The notes: generated from the letters alone by a model not told the origin. Numbered from the stretch's first letter, positions 1 to 9,143 are shown. The stretch: 64,000 bases of DNA from Chitinophagaceae bacterium (GCA_016786885.1 JAEUVO010000028.1:1-64000), one strand, 5' to 3'. Program-made: numbers and translations.

Positions 1-21
1 ATTAGGGGGAGAAGGTAAAAT

Positions 22-59
22 AAAAAAGCCCGATAGTTTTAAACTCTACCGGGCTTTTT
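22..59 (-). terminator. Intrinsic terminator after tRNA-Phe
   Basis: An inverted repeat (GCCCGATAG at 28-36 against CTACCGGGC at 46-54) is flanked by an A-run on the left and a T-run on the right. The single mismatch is A-C on the plus strand but a G-U wobble on the minus strand, so the hairpin is better formed on minus-strand RNA. This fits termination of the minus-strand tRNA just upstream, although it could work in both directions. Confidence 0.7.
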
Positions 60-70
60 CTGCTTCTCTG

Positions 71-143
71 TGGTGTGGGGCGGGATCGAACCGCCGACAC
101 AAGGATTTTCAGTCCTTTGCTCTACCGACTGAGCTACCGCACC
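71..143 (-). tRNA. tRNA-Phe (GAA)
   Basis: The reverse complement folds into a 73-nt cloverleaf: acceptor GGTGCGG/CCACACC, D-arm GCTC..GAGC, anticodon arm AAGGA-CTGAAAA-TCCTT with anticodon GAA, and T-arm GGCGG-TTCGATC-CCGCC. The discriminator base is A and no CCA is encoded. One acceptor pair (position 5 with 68) reads as C-A, a mismatch worth checking against the assembly. A terminator-like hairpin follows directly. Confidence 0.93.
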
Positions 144-261
144 GTTCCTGAAACACATCAACTTTGAAAAGTGGAAGCCTTACATCGTTTTTGTGCTTCG
201 GGGCTGCAAATATAGAAGGAATTCACAAAAAATCCACACTTAAGGGCATTTATGTTTACGC

Positions 262-2523
262 CTACATCCCGTATTCACTCAAAAACTTGATCCGCATGAT
301 TTTCAACTGTTCCCAGTTAAAATTATATTCAGATAATTCGTCTTGTGCTACCTGTAAAGAGGATGTTTCACAGCCCTTGAAGTACTCAATAATTTCATCT
401 TGGTCGTCTTCGTCAAGCATTTCATCAATAGCATAATCCAGGTTGAGTTTGGTGCCGCTGGCGGCAATGGTTTCCATTTCTTCCAGCATCTCATCCATTC
501 TCCATCCCTTATTTTTGGCTATCGTTTCCAGTGAAACTTTCTTATCTGTATTTTGAATGATATAAACTTTATTGCCGCTCTTATTCACGACACTCTTCAT
601 TACAAAATCATCCGGACGTTCAATATTATTTTCCTCCACAAACCTTGCAATCAATTCAACAAAAGGCCGGCCATATTTTATTGCCTTTCCTTTACTTACC
701 CCCTGGCATTTCTCCAGCCCTTCCATGGTAATTGGGTAGAAAGTAGCCATATCCTGCAGTGATGATTCGAGGAAGATGACAAATGGCGGCAGGTTTTTCT
801 TCTTCGCCTCTTTCTGGCGAAGTTCCAAAAGCATCGACATCAGCTTTTCATCGGCGGCAGCCCCTACTGTAGCTTCCGTACCCTCCTCATCATCTGCATT
901 GGCATCATCATATAGCTTATTTAATACTATCTGGAACGATTTCGGTTTTTTCAAAAACGCTTCTGCTTTTTTGGTAAACTTTAATACACCATACTCCTCG
1001 ATATCCTTTGTCAGCAACCCTTCCAGTATCATTTGCCTGATCAGCGAGTTCCAGAAGTGTGCATCCCGGTCATTGCCGCTGGCAAATGCATCAAGACTGT
1101 CGTGCCGGAACATTTGTATCTGCGGCGTCAATTTTCCACTGATGATCTGCACCACATAGTCGGTTGCAAACCTTTCATCTAACGCTTTGATGGCTTTTAA
1201 TACAATTACTGCTTCGTCTTTTGCTTCGAGCCGTTCTTTCGGATGCTTGCAGTTATCACATTGTCCGCAATTTTCCTTTTCATACTCCTCGCCAAAATAA
1301 CTCATGAGTATTTTCCGCCGGCAAACTCCTGTTTCGGCAAAAGCAACTGTTTCATTAATCAATTGTGCGCCTACTTCTCTTTCACTAAGAGGCTTATCCC
1401 TCATCAAGTGTTCCAGTTTACTTACATCTTTATGAGAGTAGTATAACACACACTTACCTTCCAGCCCATCACGGCCGGCACGACCGGTTTCCTGATAATA
1501 ATTTTCAATAGACTTTGGAATATTATAATGAATGACAAACCGGATGTCGGGTTTATCAATACCCATTCCGAAGGCAATAGTGGCGCAGATCACCTGTACA
1601 TCTTCTCCCAAAAACAAATCTTGCCTTTCTGCCCTTAGTTTACTGTCGAGCCCGGCATGATAGGCAACAGCTTTGATGCCGTTAGCCATCAGAATATCCG
1701 CCAGCTCCTCCGTCGTCTTCCTGTTGAGGGTGTATATGATGCCGCTTTTATTTTTCATCCCTTTAATAAAGCGGACAATGTTTTCGTCTGTTTGTGCTTT
1801 TTTGATCTTAGGCAATACTTCATAATAAAGATTTGCCCGGTTGAAAGAAGATATAAAAATATTCGGTTCCCGCAGATCGAGGTTCTTTACAATATCGCTT
1901 TGCACTTTAGGTGTGGCTGTTGCCGTGAGAGCAATAACCGGTGCATCAGGATTTATTTGTATCATCATTTCCCGAAGGCGGCGATACTCCGGCCTGAAGT
2001 CGTGTCCCCATTCTGAAATACAGTGTGCTTCATCAACAGCAAAGAATGAGATCTTTAAATCAGAGAAGAACTCAAGATTCTCTTGTTTGGTCAATGTTTC
2101 CGGGGCTACATAGAGCATTTTAGTTTTGCCACTCAGCAAATCATCATGCACTTCTTTTATCTCTTTTTTATTTAATGTGGAATTAAGGAAGTGGGCCACT
2201 TCGTCATTGCTGCTATAGCCCCGCACCAGGTCAACCTGGTTTTTCATCAGTGCTATCAAAGGGGAAACGATAATAGCAACTCCTTCGCTGACCATGGCCG
2301 GTAGTTGGTAGCACAGGCTTTTTCCACCACCTGTTGGCATAATTACAAACGTATCATGCCCCGCCAACAATGATTCTATTGCTTTTTCCTGTGTGCCTTT
2401 GAATTTGTCAAACCCAAAATACTCTTGCAAGGCTTTGTGCAGATCAAATCTTTTTTTCGCAGGAGCCGCTTCCTTTGTCTTCGCTGTCTTTTTAGCTGCA
2501 GCTTTCTTAACAGTTGTTCCCAT
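262..2523 (-). CDS. recQ: ATP-dependent DNA helicase RecQ
   Basis: A 3'-5' SF2 DNA helicase for recombination and repair. Walker A PTGGGKS lies near residues 63-69 and DEAH at 164-167 (DEAHCISEWGHDF), followed by the helicase C domain with its QETGRAGRDG arginine-finger motif. The RecQ zinc-binding cysteines (CRRKIL...CGQCDNC) sit near 400-425, then a winged-helix region and an HRDC domain near 560-640. At 753 residues it exceeds the about 610 of E. coli RecQ. The extra length is a Lys/Ala-rich N-terminal tail (about 25 residues) and a C-terminal helix-turn-helix extension often seen in Bacteroidota RecQ. It stands alone, with the tRNA downstream. Confidence 0.96.
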   Translation of the reverse strand: MGTTVKKAAAKKTAKTKEAAPAKKRFDLHKALQEYFGFDKFKGTQEKAIESLLAGHDTFVIMPTGGGKSLCYQLPAMVSEGVAIIVSPLIALMKNQVDLVRGYSSNDEVAHFLNSTLNKKEIKEVHDDLLSGKTKMLYVAPETLTKQENLEFFSDLKISFFAVDEAHCISEWGHDFRPEYRRLREMMIQINPDAPVIALTATATPKVQSDIVKNLDLREPNIFISSFNRANLYYEVLPKIKKAQTDENIVRFIKGMKNKSGIIYTLNRKTTEELADILMANGIKAVAYHAGLDSKLRAERQDLFLGEDVQVICATIAFGMGIDKPDIRFVIHYNIPKSIENYYQETGRAGRDGLEGKCVLYYSHKDVSKLEHLMRDKPLSEREVGAQLINETVAFAETGVCRRKILMSYFGEEYEKENCGQCDNCKHPKERLEAKDEAVIVLKAIKALDERFATDYVVQIISGKLTPQIQMFRHDSLDAFASGNDRDAHFWNSLIRQMILEGLLTKDIEEYGVLKFTKKAEAFLKKPKSFQIVLNKLYDDANADDEEGTEATVGAAADEKLMSMLLELRQKEAKKKNLPPFVIFLESSLQDMATFYPITMEGLEKCQGVSKGKAIKYGRPFVELIARFVEENNIERPDDFVMKSVVNKSGNKVYIIQNTDKKVSLETIAKNKGWRMDEMLEEMETIAASGTKLNLDYAIDEMLDEDDQDEIIEYFKGCETSSLQVAQDELSEYNFNWEQLKIMRIKFLSEYGM

Positions 2524-2895
2524 TGCTCATGTTTTTCTTCATAGGAGTCCTTCCGGACATATTGCAATTAATAATTAATTGCAGATTTATTTAAGATAGT
2601 CCTTTTTACCCGAACGGGGTTGCCGTCCAGCCTATTTTTTTTCACAGGCAGCCTGATAAAAATCAGGTAAAAGGTAATTTGTTTCTTTGTTTTTCTTAAT
2701 GGCCGGGGTGTCAGCGGTTAGTGATTACTAAACCTGCCCCGCATTTGCGGGGTCGCATAATTTCAACCCTTTCAATGAGGACGGCAAATTTACGAATGTT
2801 TGCCGGTCTTTCGGGCCCAGAAGCGTTAAAATTGAGGTACAACGATTGCACTACAAGGACTTCATAGTAAAAGCTCTAATTTTGGCGCTTCAATT
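2524..2895. other. Non-coding gap upstream of kdsD with two hairpins
   Basis: This 372-bp divergent intergenic region has no credible ORF. It holds two compact hairpins: CCCCGCA-TT-TGCGGGG at 2737-2752, and CGGCAAA/TTTGCCG arms spanning 2782-2805. I recognise no tRNA, SRP, RNase P or 6S signature. It must carry the promoters of recQ (minus) and kdsD (plus). Confidence 0.5.
2877..2884 (+). promoter_or_regulatory. Putative Bacteroidota -7 element of kdsD
   Basis: TAATTTTG matches the Bacteroidota -7 consensus TAnnTTTG exactly and lies 11 bp before the ATG at 2896, which implies a very short or leaderless transcript. No convincing -33 TTTG box stands about 20 bp upstream, so the call is tentative. 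Confidence 0.3.
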
Positions 2896-3858
2896 ATGGC
2901 TGTATCAATAAAACAGGTGGCTCTAAAAACCATTGAGTTGGAAGCTAATTCAATAGCTGGTCTTGCTTCTTATATTAATGATGACTTTGAAAAGGCGGTA
3001 GCGGCTATTTCGTCTGCTAAGGGGCGGATTGTTGTAAGCGGTATTGGCAAAAGTGCTGTTATTGCACAAAAGATCGTTGCCACTTTTAATTCTACGGGCA
3101 CTCCTTCCATTTTTATGCACGCCGCCGACGCCATTCATGGTGATCTGGGCATGGTACAACAGGATGATGTGGTTATAGTTATCAGTAAAAGTGGGGAAAG
3201 CCCCGAAATTAAGGTGCTGATTCCGCTGATCAGAAATTTCGGCAACATATTAATCGCCATGGTCGGCAACACTGAGTCTTATTTAGCCCGCAATGCTTCC
3301 ATTATTTTGAATACAACTGTAGAACAAGAGGCCTGTCCCAATAACCTGGCTCCGACATCCAGCACCACCGCCCAGTTGGTAATGGGTGATGCGCTGGCTA
3401 TCTGCCTCATGCAACTGAATGGGTTTCAATCAGAGGATTTTGCAAAGTTTCACCCCGGAGGGTCACTGGGCAAAAAACTATACCTGCGGGTGTCAGACCT
3501 TTATGCAGATAATGAAAAACCAAAAGTGCTGGCGGAGCAATCGTTGAAAGAAGTAATTGTGGAAATGACTGCAAAAAGACTAGGCATTACTGCTGTGGTT
3601 GATGCCGATAACAGACTTCTTGGTATCATCACTGATGGTGATTTGAGAAGAATGCTGGAAAAGAGTACAGCCATTGATAAAACAAAAGCGGGAGATATAA
3701 TGACGGCGAATCCCAAAACGATTGGTCCTGATGAGTTGGCTGTTGGTGCACTGGATATGTTACGAAAAAATGAAATAACACAATTGGCTGTCACAGAGAA
3801 AGGAAAATACCTGGGTATTATACATTTGCATGATCTGATAAGAGAGGGATTAATATAA
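2896..3858 (+). CDS. kdsD: D-arabinose-5-phosphate isomerase (KpsF/GutQ family)
   Basis: Interconverts ribulose-5-phosphate and arabinose-5-phosphate, the first step to Kdo for lipopolysaccharide. The N-terminal SIS domain (about residues 30-170) has GIGKSA and SKSGES sugar-phosphate motifs and the FHPGGSLGK segment typical of the family. Two CBS domains follow (about 200-320). The 320-residue length is standard. It lies 52 bp upstream of the mannose-1-phosphate guanylyltransferase gene, so the two nucleotide-sugar genes may be cotranscribed. kdsB sits 27 kb away in the same window. Confidence 0.93.
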   Translation: MAVSIKQVALKTIELEANSIAGLASYINDDFEKAVAAISSAKGRIVVSGIGKSAVIAQKIVATFNSTGTPSIFMHAADAIHGDLGMVQQDDVVIVISKSGESPEIKVLIPLIRNFGNILIAMVGNTESYLARNASIILNTTVEQEACPNNLAPTSSTTAQLVMGDALAICLMQLNGFQSEDFAKFHPGGSLGKKLYLRVSDLYADNEKPKVLAEQSLKEVIVEMTAKRLGITAVVDADNRLLGIITDGDLRRMLEKSTAIDKTKAGDIMTANPKTIGPDELAVGALDMLRKNEITQLAVTEKGKYLGIIHLHDLIREGLI

Positions 3859-3910
3859 CCGGCTATCTGCGCTGGAAGCACCATCGCTTTTCGCCATTCA
3901 CTATCATTAC

Positions 3911-4993
3911 ATGAACAAACATCATTACGTTGCGATTATGGCCGGGGGGATCGGAAGTCGTTTCTGGCCAATGAGCCGTACTAATTTTCCCAAGCAGTTT
4001 TTGGATATTCTTGGTATGGGTAAAACCTTGATCCAGCAAACCTTTGAACGATACGCAAAACTGGTTCCTGCCGAAAATATTTACGTTGTAACAGCTGAGG
4101 AATATACCGGCATTGTAAAAAAACAGATCCCTGATATTCCGGAGGAAAATATTTTATCTGAACCATCCCGCAAAAGCACTGCTCCATGCATCGCTTATAT
4201 TGCTTTCAAGCTATTAAAAAAAGATCCGAAAGCCCTGATGATAGCGGCGCCGGCTGATAATCTTATTCTTGAAACAGATGAGTTTGTCAAAACTGCTAAA
4301 AGAGCATTTGATTTTGTAGATCATATCAACGCTTTGGTAACAATTGGGGTAAAGCCCACTTATCCGAATACAGGTTATGGTTATATTCAGCATGATACTG
4401 CGGAAGCGGCGCCGGATGTGTACAAGGTGAAAACATTTACAGAAAAACCTAACGTGGAGCTGGCAAAGGCATTTATCTCCAGCGGAGATTTCTTATGGAA
4501 TGCAGGCATATTTACCTGGAAGGTGAAAAATGTTTTGGCAGCTTTTGAAAAATACCTGCCGGAAGTGTACGAGGTATTTGCTGCTGAAAAAGACAAGTTT
4601 AATACGAGTAAAGAAAAAGAGGCCATTGAAAGCATTTACCCGCAATGCACCAATATTTCAATTGATTTTGGTGTGATGGAAAAGGCGGAAAATGTGTATG
4701 TCATCCCGGCTACTTTTTCCTGGAGCGATCTCGGCACCTGGCACAGCGCCTGGGAAAACATGGACAAAGATTACTGGGGTAATGCGGTGGCCGGTAAGAA
4801 AGTAATGGTGGTGGACGCCAAAAACTGTATGATCCATGTTCCGGATAATAAACTGGTGGTATTACAGGGGCTTGATGAATATATTGTGGTAGACACAAAG
4901 GATGTTTTACTTGTTTGTAAAAAAGATAAAGAGCAAGAAATAAAAGAGTATGTCGCTGAAGTAAAAAGAAATATGGGAGATAAATATCTATAG
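3911..4993 (+). CDS. manC: Mannose-1-phosphate guanylyltransferase
   Basis: Makes GDP-mannose from mannose-1-phosphate and GTP, feeding surface polysaccharide synthesis. The nucleotidyltransferase signature GGIGSRFWPMSR lies at residues 12-23, with PKQFLDILG just after it, and further motifs TYPNTGYGYIQ, FTEKP and WNAGIF. It is 360 residues with only the guanylyltransferase and short left-handed helix parts. The C-terminal phosphomannose isomerase domain of bifunctional ManC is absent, as is usual in Bacteroidota. A strong terminator follows at 5028-5050. Confidence 0.93.
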   Translation: MNKHHYVAIMAGGIGSRFWPMSRTNFPKQFLDILGMGKTLIQQTFERYAKLVPAENIYVVTAEEYTGIVKKQIPDIPEENILSEPSRKSTAPCIAYIAFKLLKKDPKALMIAAPADNLILETDEFVKTAKRAFDFVDHINALVTIGVKPTYPNTGYGYIQHDTAEAAPDVYKVKTFTEKPNVELAKAFISSGDFLWNAGIFTWKVKNVLAAFEKYLPEVYEVFAAEKDKFNTSKEKEAIESIYPQCTNISIDFGVMEKAENVYVIPATFSWSDLGTWHSAWENMDKDYWGNAVAGKKVMVVDAKNCMIHVPDNKLVVLQGLDEYIVVDTKDVLLVCKKDKEQEIKEYVAEVKRNMGDKYL

Positions 4994-5027
4994 TTCACCT
5001 TCTTCTATTATTACCAGAAAGTAGTAG

Positions 5028-5050
5028 TCCCGCTCTAAGCGGGATTTTTT
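5028..5050 (+). terminator. Intrinsic terminator after manC
   Basis: Perfect 7-bp arms TCCCGCT (5028-5034) and AGCGGGA (5038-5044) with a 3-nt loop are followed by six T. It lies 35 bp after the manC stop codon. Confidence 0.85.
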
Positions 5051-5076
5051 ACTTTTAATAAAATAAATCATCCCCC

Positions 5077-5793
5077 ATGTTCCCGGTTAACAACATTCTC
5101 TTCCTGGATATAGAAACAGTTCCCCAACAGCCCTCATACAAGGAACTTCCCGATGAATGGAAAAAACTTTGGGAATTAAAAGCACAGTATCTTATCCGGA
5201 ATAAAGAGGACGAAACCTGTGAGTCGATTTATCCCCGTGCGGGGATTTATGCAGAGTTTGGAAAGATCATCTGTATCAGCTGTGGTTTTATCCAGGGAGC
5301 AGGCGCTGCAAAAAAAATTATTCTGAAATCCTTTGCCGGGGATGATGAAAAGAAATTACTGTTTGAGTTTGCTGAGATGCTGAAGAAATGGGCTGCAGAC
5401 GGAAGCAAGTTTCTGTGTGCTCACAATGGTAAAGAGTTTGATTTTCCCTATTTGTGCAGGCGGATGGTGGTTAATCAAATTCCCGTTCCTTCAATTCTGA
5501 ATATATCGGGTAAGAAACCGTGGGAAGTGAACCACCTGGACACAATGGATCTTTGGAAGTTTGGTGATTTTAAAAGTTATACTTCTTTAAACCTGCTGGC
5601 GCATACGCTGGGGATACAAACCCCGAAAGACGATATTGACGGAAGTATGGTGTGGGAAGTGTACTGGAAAGAAAAGAACCTGCAACGTATTATAACTTAT
5701 TGCCAGAAAGATGTGGTGACGGTGGCGCAGATATTATTAAGAATGGATGGCGAAATACTGATCAAAGAAGAAAACATTGAAATTAAGGGCTAA
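5077..5793 (+). CDS. DnaQ-like 3'-5' exonuclease (PF10108 type)
   Basis: A predicted DEDD-family 3'-5' exonuclease of the 'predicted polymerase B exonuclease-like' group, cytosolic, substrate unknown. The DEDD motifs can be read: FLDIET near residue 9 (ExoI), CAHNGKEFDFPYL near 116 (ExoII), and YCQKDVVTVAQI near 210 (ExoIII with its Asp). It is 238 residues, a normal single-domain length. It follows the manC terminator and is followed by a 112-bp gap, so it is probably its own transcription unit. Confidence 0.82.
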   Translation: MFPVNNILFLDIETVPQQPSYKELPDEWKKLWELKAQYLIRNKEDETCESIYPRAGIYAEFGKIICISCGFIQGAGAAKKIILKSFAGDDEKKLLFEFAEMLKKWAADGSKFLCAHNGKEFDFPYLCRRMVVNQIPVPSILNISGKKPWEVNHLDTMDLWKFGDFKSYTSLNLLAHTLGIQTPKDDIDGSMVWEVYWKEKNLQRIITYCQKDVVTVAQILLRMDGEILIKEENIEIKG

Positions 5794-5905
5794 GAGGAAA
5801 GGAGAAAAGAAGGCAGAGAGAATATTCAAATAGTTGAGCCTTTTATCTTTCGGGAAACATCCGACTTACTCTTTTTCTCTTCTCGCTCTTTTAAACTCGT
5901 AGTAA

Positions 5906-6292
5906 ATGGAAAGAATAAACTATTCCTCCGGCGCCAAATGGGAAGATATCGTTGGTTATAGCCGGGCTGTAAAAATCGGTAATATCATTGAAGTAACCGG
6001 TACTGTGGCTGTTGATGAAAACAGCTTACTTATCGGAAAAGGTGATGCCTATGCACAAACAAAATACATTATTGAAAAAATTGAAGGGGTTTTACAAAAA
6101 GCCGGTTCCTCTTTAAAAGATGTGGTAAGAACAAGAATGTTTGTTACAGATATTACCCGCTGGGAAGAATATGGAAAAGCCCATGGTGAATTCTTTAAAA
6201 ACATTAAGCCCTGCACATCAATGATTGAGGTAAAAGGACTGATAGCGCCGGAGTATTTAATAGAAATTGAAGCAACAGCCATTATAAGTTAA
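5906..6292 (+). CDS. ridA: RidA/YjgF family protein
   Basis: A RidA-type enamine/imine deaminase that clears reactive 2-aminoacrylate-like products of PLP enzymes. At 128 residues it has the chorismate-mutase-like fold length. The family arginine segment RTRMFVTDI lies near residues 72-80 and the C-terminal IEIEATAII strand is present. The next gene starts 1 bp after the stop codon, so the two are coupled. A PLP aminotransferase lies two genes on, a fitting partner. Confidence 0.88.
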   Translation: MERINYSSGAKWEDIVGYSRAVKIGNIIEVTGTVAVDENSLLIGKGDAYAQTKYIIEKIEGVLQKAGSSLKDVVRTRMFVTDITRWEEYGKAHGEFFKNIKPCTSMIEVKGLIAPEYLIEIEATAIIS

Positions 6293-6293
6293 G

Positions 6294-6623
6294 ATGAACA
6301 TAGAATCTCTTCGCAATTATTGTTTATCCAAACCGGGCACAGAGGAAACCCTGCCCTTTGGTCCGGATACATTGGTCTTTAAAGTATCCGGAAAAGCTTT
6401 CTTATTAACAGGGCTTGATAGTGAAGAGCTCCGGTTCAATGTAAAGTGTGACCCGGATAAAGCCATTGAACTCCGGGAAGAATATGCCTGTGTGTTGCCC
6501 GGTTACCACATGAACAAGAAACACTGGAACACTATCGTTGTGGACGGATCTGTTTCTGACAAACAACTAAAAGAATGGATTGATCATTCTTACGAATTGG
6601 TGGTGGGTAAAAAGAAAAAGTAA
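6294..6623 (+). CDS. MmcQ/YjbR family protein
   Basis: A 109-residue protein of the MmcQ/YjbR (DUF419) family with a CyaY-like fold, often described as DNA-binding, function not established. Family hallmarks are LRNYCLSKPGTEETLPFGPD at the N-terminus, KxFLLTGL in the middle, and a late NKKHWNTIVVDGSVSD segment. It starts 1 bp after the ridA stop and is surely cotranscribed with it. Confidence 0.88.
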   Translation: MNIESLRNYCLSKPGTEETLPFGPDTLVFKVSGKAFLLTGLDSEELRFNVKCDPDKAIELREEYACVLPGYHMNKKHWNTIVVDGSVSDKQLKEWIDHSYELVVGKKKK

Positions 6624-6680
6624 CTATCCTCTTAGTTTCGTTTATTAATTTGCAGATTATCTCATTTACAAACATCCCCC

Positions 6681-7823
6681 TTGCAACTCCAATCCAAACT
6701 TCCCGGCATAGGCACCAATATTTTCACAGTGATGAGTGCTTTAGCGAATGAATACAAAGCCGTAAATCTAGGTCAGGGCTTTCCTGATTTTCCCATGAAT
6801 CATGAGCTGACCGATCTCGTCAACTGGGCAATGAAAAATAATTTTAACCAGTATTCTCCTATGCCGGGGTGGTTGCCGCTGCGGGAAGCCATTGCCGGGA
6901 AAGTAGAATTTTTGTATCAAACAAAAATAAATGCTGACACAGAAATAACTATTACTCCCGGTGGTACATATGCAATTTATTCTGCCTTCACCACTATTCT
7001 TCAGCCCGGAGATGAAGTGATTGTCTTTGAGCCCGCCTATGATAGTTATATCCCCAATATTGAGATCAATGGGGCAAAAGCGGTTACCATCAACCTTGTT
7101 TATCCTGATTATCATATAGATTGGGCGGCTGTAAAAAAAGCCATTACCTCAAGAACAAAGGCGATCATCATTAATTCGCCTCATAATCCAACGGGAAGTG
7201 TGATAACCGAAAATGACATCAACGAACTCAGAGATGTCGTGGCGAACACTAATATATTCATCATCAGTGATGAGGTATACGAACACCTGATCTTTGACAA
7301 CATCCTGCACCAGAGCATACTTCGCTATAACGACCTGTTGCAAAGGAGTTTTGTTTGTTTCTCTTTTGGCAAAGTATATAATTGTACCGGCTGGAAACTG
7401 GGTTATTGCATTGCGCCTCCGGAGCTGACAAGGGAGCTCAGAAAAGTACACCAGTTTAATTGCTTCAGCTGTCACACTCCCTCGCAGGTAGCGCTGGCAC
7501 AGTTCCTACAAAACAAAGACGCTTACTTGTCTTTATCGGCGTTTATGCAGCAAAAGAGAGACTATTTTATTTCTCTGATGAGCCGAACAAGATTTGATAT
7601 GCTGGAAAGCCACGGAAGTTATTTTGTTTGTGCGAAGTATGATCGCATCAGTGATGGGGGAGATAAAGACCTTGCCATACGCTTAACCAAAGAAGCGGGG
7701 GTGGCCACCATTCCTGTTTCTGCTTTTTATCACAATGCAAAAGATGATAAAGTGCTCCGGTTTTGTTTTTCAAAAAAGAACGAGACGCTGGAAATGGCTG
7801 TTGAAAAATTATCAAAGATCTGA
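6681..7823 (+). CDS. PLP-dependent methionine-type aminotransferase (YbdL-like)
   Basis: A fold-type I aminotransferase that closely follows E. coli YbdL, a methionine aminotransferase. Shared motifs include LPGIGTNIFTVMSALA, VNLGQGFPDF, NSPHNPTGS, ISDEVYEHLIFD and the PLP-lysine segment SFGKVYNCTGWKLGY. The start codon is TTG at 6681. The next ATG at 6732 would remove the conserved LPGIGTNIF stretch, so TTG is preferred. It is 380 residues, full length. Its TGA overlaps the ATG of the DMT transporter by one base (TGATG), implying translational coupling. Confidence 0.9.
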   Translation: MQLQSKLPGIGTNIFTVMSALANEYKAVNLGQGFPDFPMNHELTDLVNWAMKNNFNQYSPMPGWLPLREAIAGKVEFLYQTKINADTEITITPGGTYAIYSAFTTILQPGDEVIVFEPAYDSYIPNIEINGAKAVTINLVYPDYHIDWAAVKKAITSRTKAIIINSPHNPTGSVITENDINELRDVVANTNIFIISDEVYEHLIFDNILHQSILRYNDLLQRSFVCFSFGKVYNCTGWKLGYCIAPPELTRELRKVHQFNCFSCHTPSQVALAQFLQNKDAYLSLSAFMQQKRDYFISLMSRTRFDMLESHGSYFVCAKYDRISDGGDKDLAIRLTKEAGVATIPVSAFYHNAKDDKVLRFCFSKKNETLEMAVEKLSKI

Positions 7824-8725
7824 TGCCTGTCGACTCCCGATACAAAGGAATTATATACATGTTGCTGGCTGCGCTTGGCTTCTCCTTAATGGGTGGTGCC
7901 GCCAAGTTATTGAAAGGAAGTTTTGGTGCGGGGCAGCTGGTGTTCTGGAGAAATTTAATTGGCCTGGTTGTCTTAGTGGCCGGATTTATCGTCAGGCCTC
8001 CGGTTAATAAGGGCGGGAAATTTCATCTCTTGCTGTTCAGGGGTATGATGGGAACAACGGCATTATACACTTTATTATATTGTATCCTCCATATTCCTCT
8101 GGGTACGGCGATGACATATAATCTTACTTCGGCATTGTTCATTGCCGTGTTTTCCTTTTTATTGTTCCACGAATATCACGGAAGGGTTGTCCTGTTTGCG
8201 GTACTTCTCGGCTTTGCAGGGATGTTGCTGATATATAAACCGGCCATGCACTTTCCTTGGTTTTATCATGCAGCAGGGCTTGTATCGGGCATCACTTCGG
8301 CGCTGGCTTATATAACAGTTAACCGCCTGGCCGGGTATTATGATTCTAGGATCATTGTGCTGGCATTTATTGGTACCGGGGTTTTTGTTCCCCTTGTTTT
8401 TATGCTCATTCGCCTTGTTACCGAGATTCCTGCTGATGATGTTTTTTTTATTCTGTGGCGATGGCCTTCTGGTATTGAATGGTTATATGTGCTTTGGTTA
8501 GGGCTGGCAGCATTATTTGGACAATATTTTGTTACAAAAGCCTATGGTGCAGATAAGGCTGGTATTGTTTCTTCTATCGGTTATGCAAATATTATCTTCT
8601 CTGTTTTTATTGGAATGGCGCTGGGCGATGCTTTCCCTGACTGGATGTCCTCCCTTGGCATTTTGTGCATTATAAGCAGCGGGGTTTTGATTTCTCTTTT
8701 CAAAAGAAAAATTTCTGCTCCGTAA
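7823..8725 (+). CDS. DMT family (EamA) transporter
   Basis: An inner-membrane metabolite transporter of the drug/metabolite superfamily with about ten hydrophobic segments and two EamA repeats (about residues 10-140 and 150-290). The substrate cannot be read from sequence. The start overlaps the upstream aminotransferase stop by one base, so export or import of the aminotransferase product or substrate is a reasonable guess. It ends about 65 bp before the arsR operator. Confidence 0.85.
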   Translation: MPVDSRYKGIIYMLLAALGFSLMGGAAKLLKGSFGAGQLVFWRNLIGLVVLVAGFIVRPPVNKGGKFHLLLFRGMMGTTALYTLLYCILHIPLGTAMTYNLTSALFIAVFSFLLFHEYHGRVVLFAVLLGFAGMLLIYKPAMHFPWFYHAAGLVSGITSALAYITVNRLAGYYDSRIIVLAFIGTGVFVPLVFMLIRLVTEIPADDVFFILWRWPSGIEWLYVLWLGLAALFGQYFVTKAYGADKAGIVSSIGYANIIFSVFIGMALGDAFPDWMSSLGILCIISSGVLISLFKRKISAP

Positions 8726-8741
8726 TTGCCACAAAAAAAGA

Positions 8742-8774
8742 TTTGTGAGTTAAGTCACATTAATCGTATATTTG
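8742..8774 (+). promoter_or_regulatory. arsR promoter (Bacteroidota type)
   Basis: TTTG (8742-8745) and TATATTTG (8767-8774) match the Bacteroidota -33 and -7 boxes with 21 bp between them. The -7 box lies inside the dyad operator at 8759-8789, so ArsR binding would block RNA polymerase. The predicted transcript begins about a dozen bases before the arsR ATG. Confidence 0.62.
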
Positions 8775-8789
8775 CGATATAAGATTAAT
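8759..8789. promoter_or_regulatory. ArsR operator (31-bp dyad)
   Basis: ATTAATCGTATAT (8759-8771) and ATATAAGATTAAT (8777-8789) are inverted repeats matching at 12 of 13 positions around a 5-bp centre. Its place, over the -7 box and 3 bp before the arsR start codon, is that of an autoregulatory ArsR operator. No experimental site is known to me for this species. Confidence 0.65.
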
Positions 8790-8792
8790 AAA

Positions 8793-9128
8793 ATGGCTTT
8801 CCACAAAAAAGAAGAGTTTACACAGAAAGAGCAGGACCTGGCCAATTTTGCCAAAGCGATGAGCCACCCGGCCCGTATCGCCATCCTTAAAGTACTGGCG
8901 CACCGTAATGAATGTATCTGCGGCGAGATCGTGGATATATTACCGTTGGCACAATCTACCGTATCGCAGCACCTGAAAGAATTAAAGAATGCAGGACTTA
9001 TCAACGGAACGGTTGACGGCCCCCGCAGTTGCTACTGTATTAACTGGAAAGCATTTGAAAAATTCAACAGCGAGTTTACTTCTCTTTTTAACAACCTGAA
9101 AGTGAAAAACGAAAAAGCCTGCTGTTAA
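8793..9128 (+). CDS. arsR: ArsR family As(III)-responsive repressor
   Basis: A winged-helix repressor (111 residues) with [13 protein letters not shown], a CxC metal-binding segment ([13 protein letters not shown], compare ELCVCDL in E. coli ArsR), and recognition helix [16 protein letters not shown]. It ends with Cys-Cys, which could add thiol ligands. The ATG at 8793 is chosen because an upstream in-frame TTG at 8772 falls within the operator and -7 box. It is the first gene of the arsenic operon and probably represses it by binding the dyad at 8759-8789. Confidence 0.93.
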   Translation: MAFHKKEEFTQKEQDLANFAKAMSHPARIAILKVLAHRNECICGEIVDILPLAQSTVSQHLKELKNAGLINGTVDGPRSCYCINWKAFEKFNSEFTSLFNNLKVKNEKACC

Positions 9129-9143
9129 ACTACTAGTGAGTGT

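Noticed and set aside
2524..2895. A structured RNA gene (6S, SRP or RNase P RNA) upstream of kdsD
   Set aside because: Two short hairpins are present but none of the conserved cores of these RNAs can be found.
5794..5905. Purine-rich and pyrimidine-rich stretches forming a weak palindrome
   Set aside because: The pairing is imperfect and low in complexity, without a T-run. It does not support a terminator or element call.
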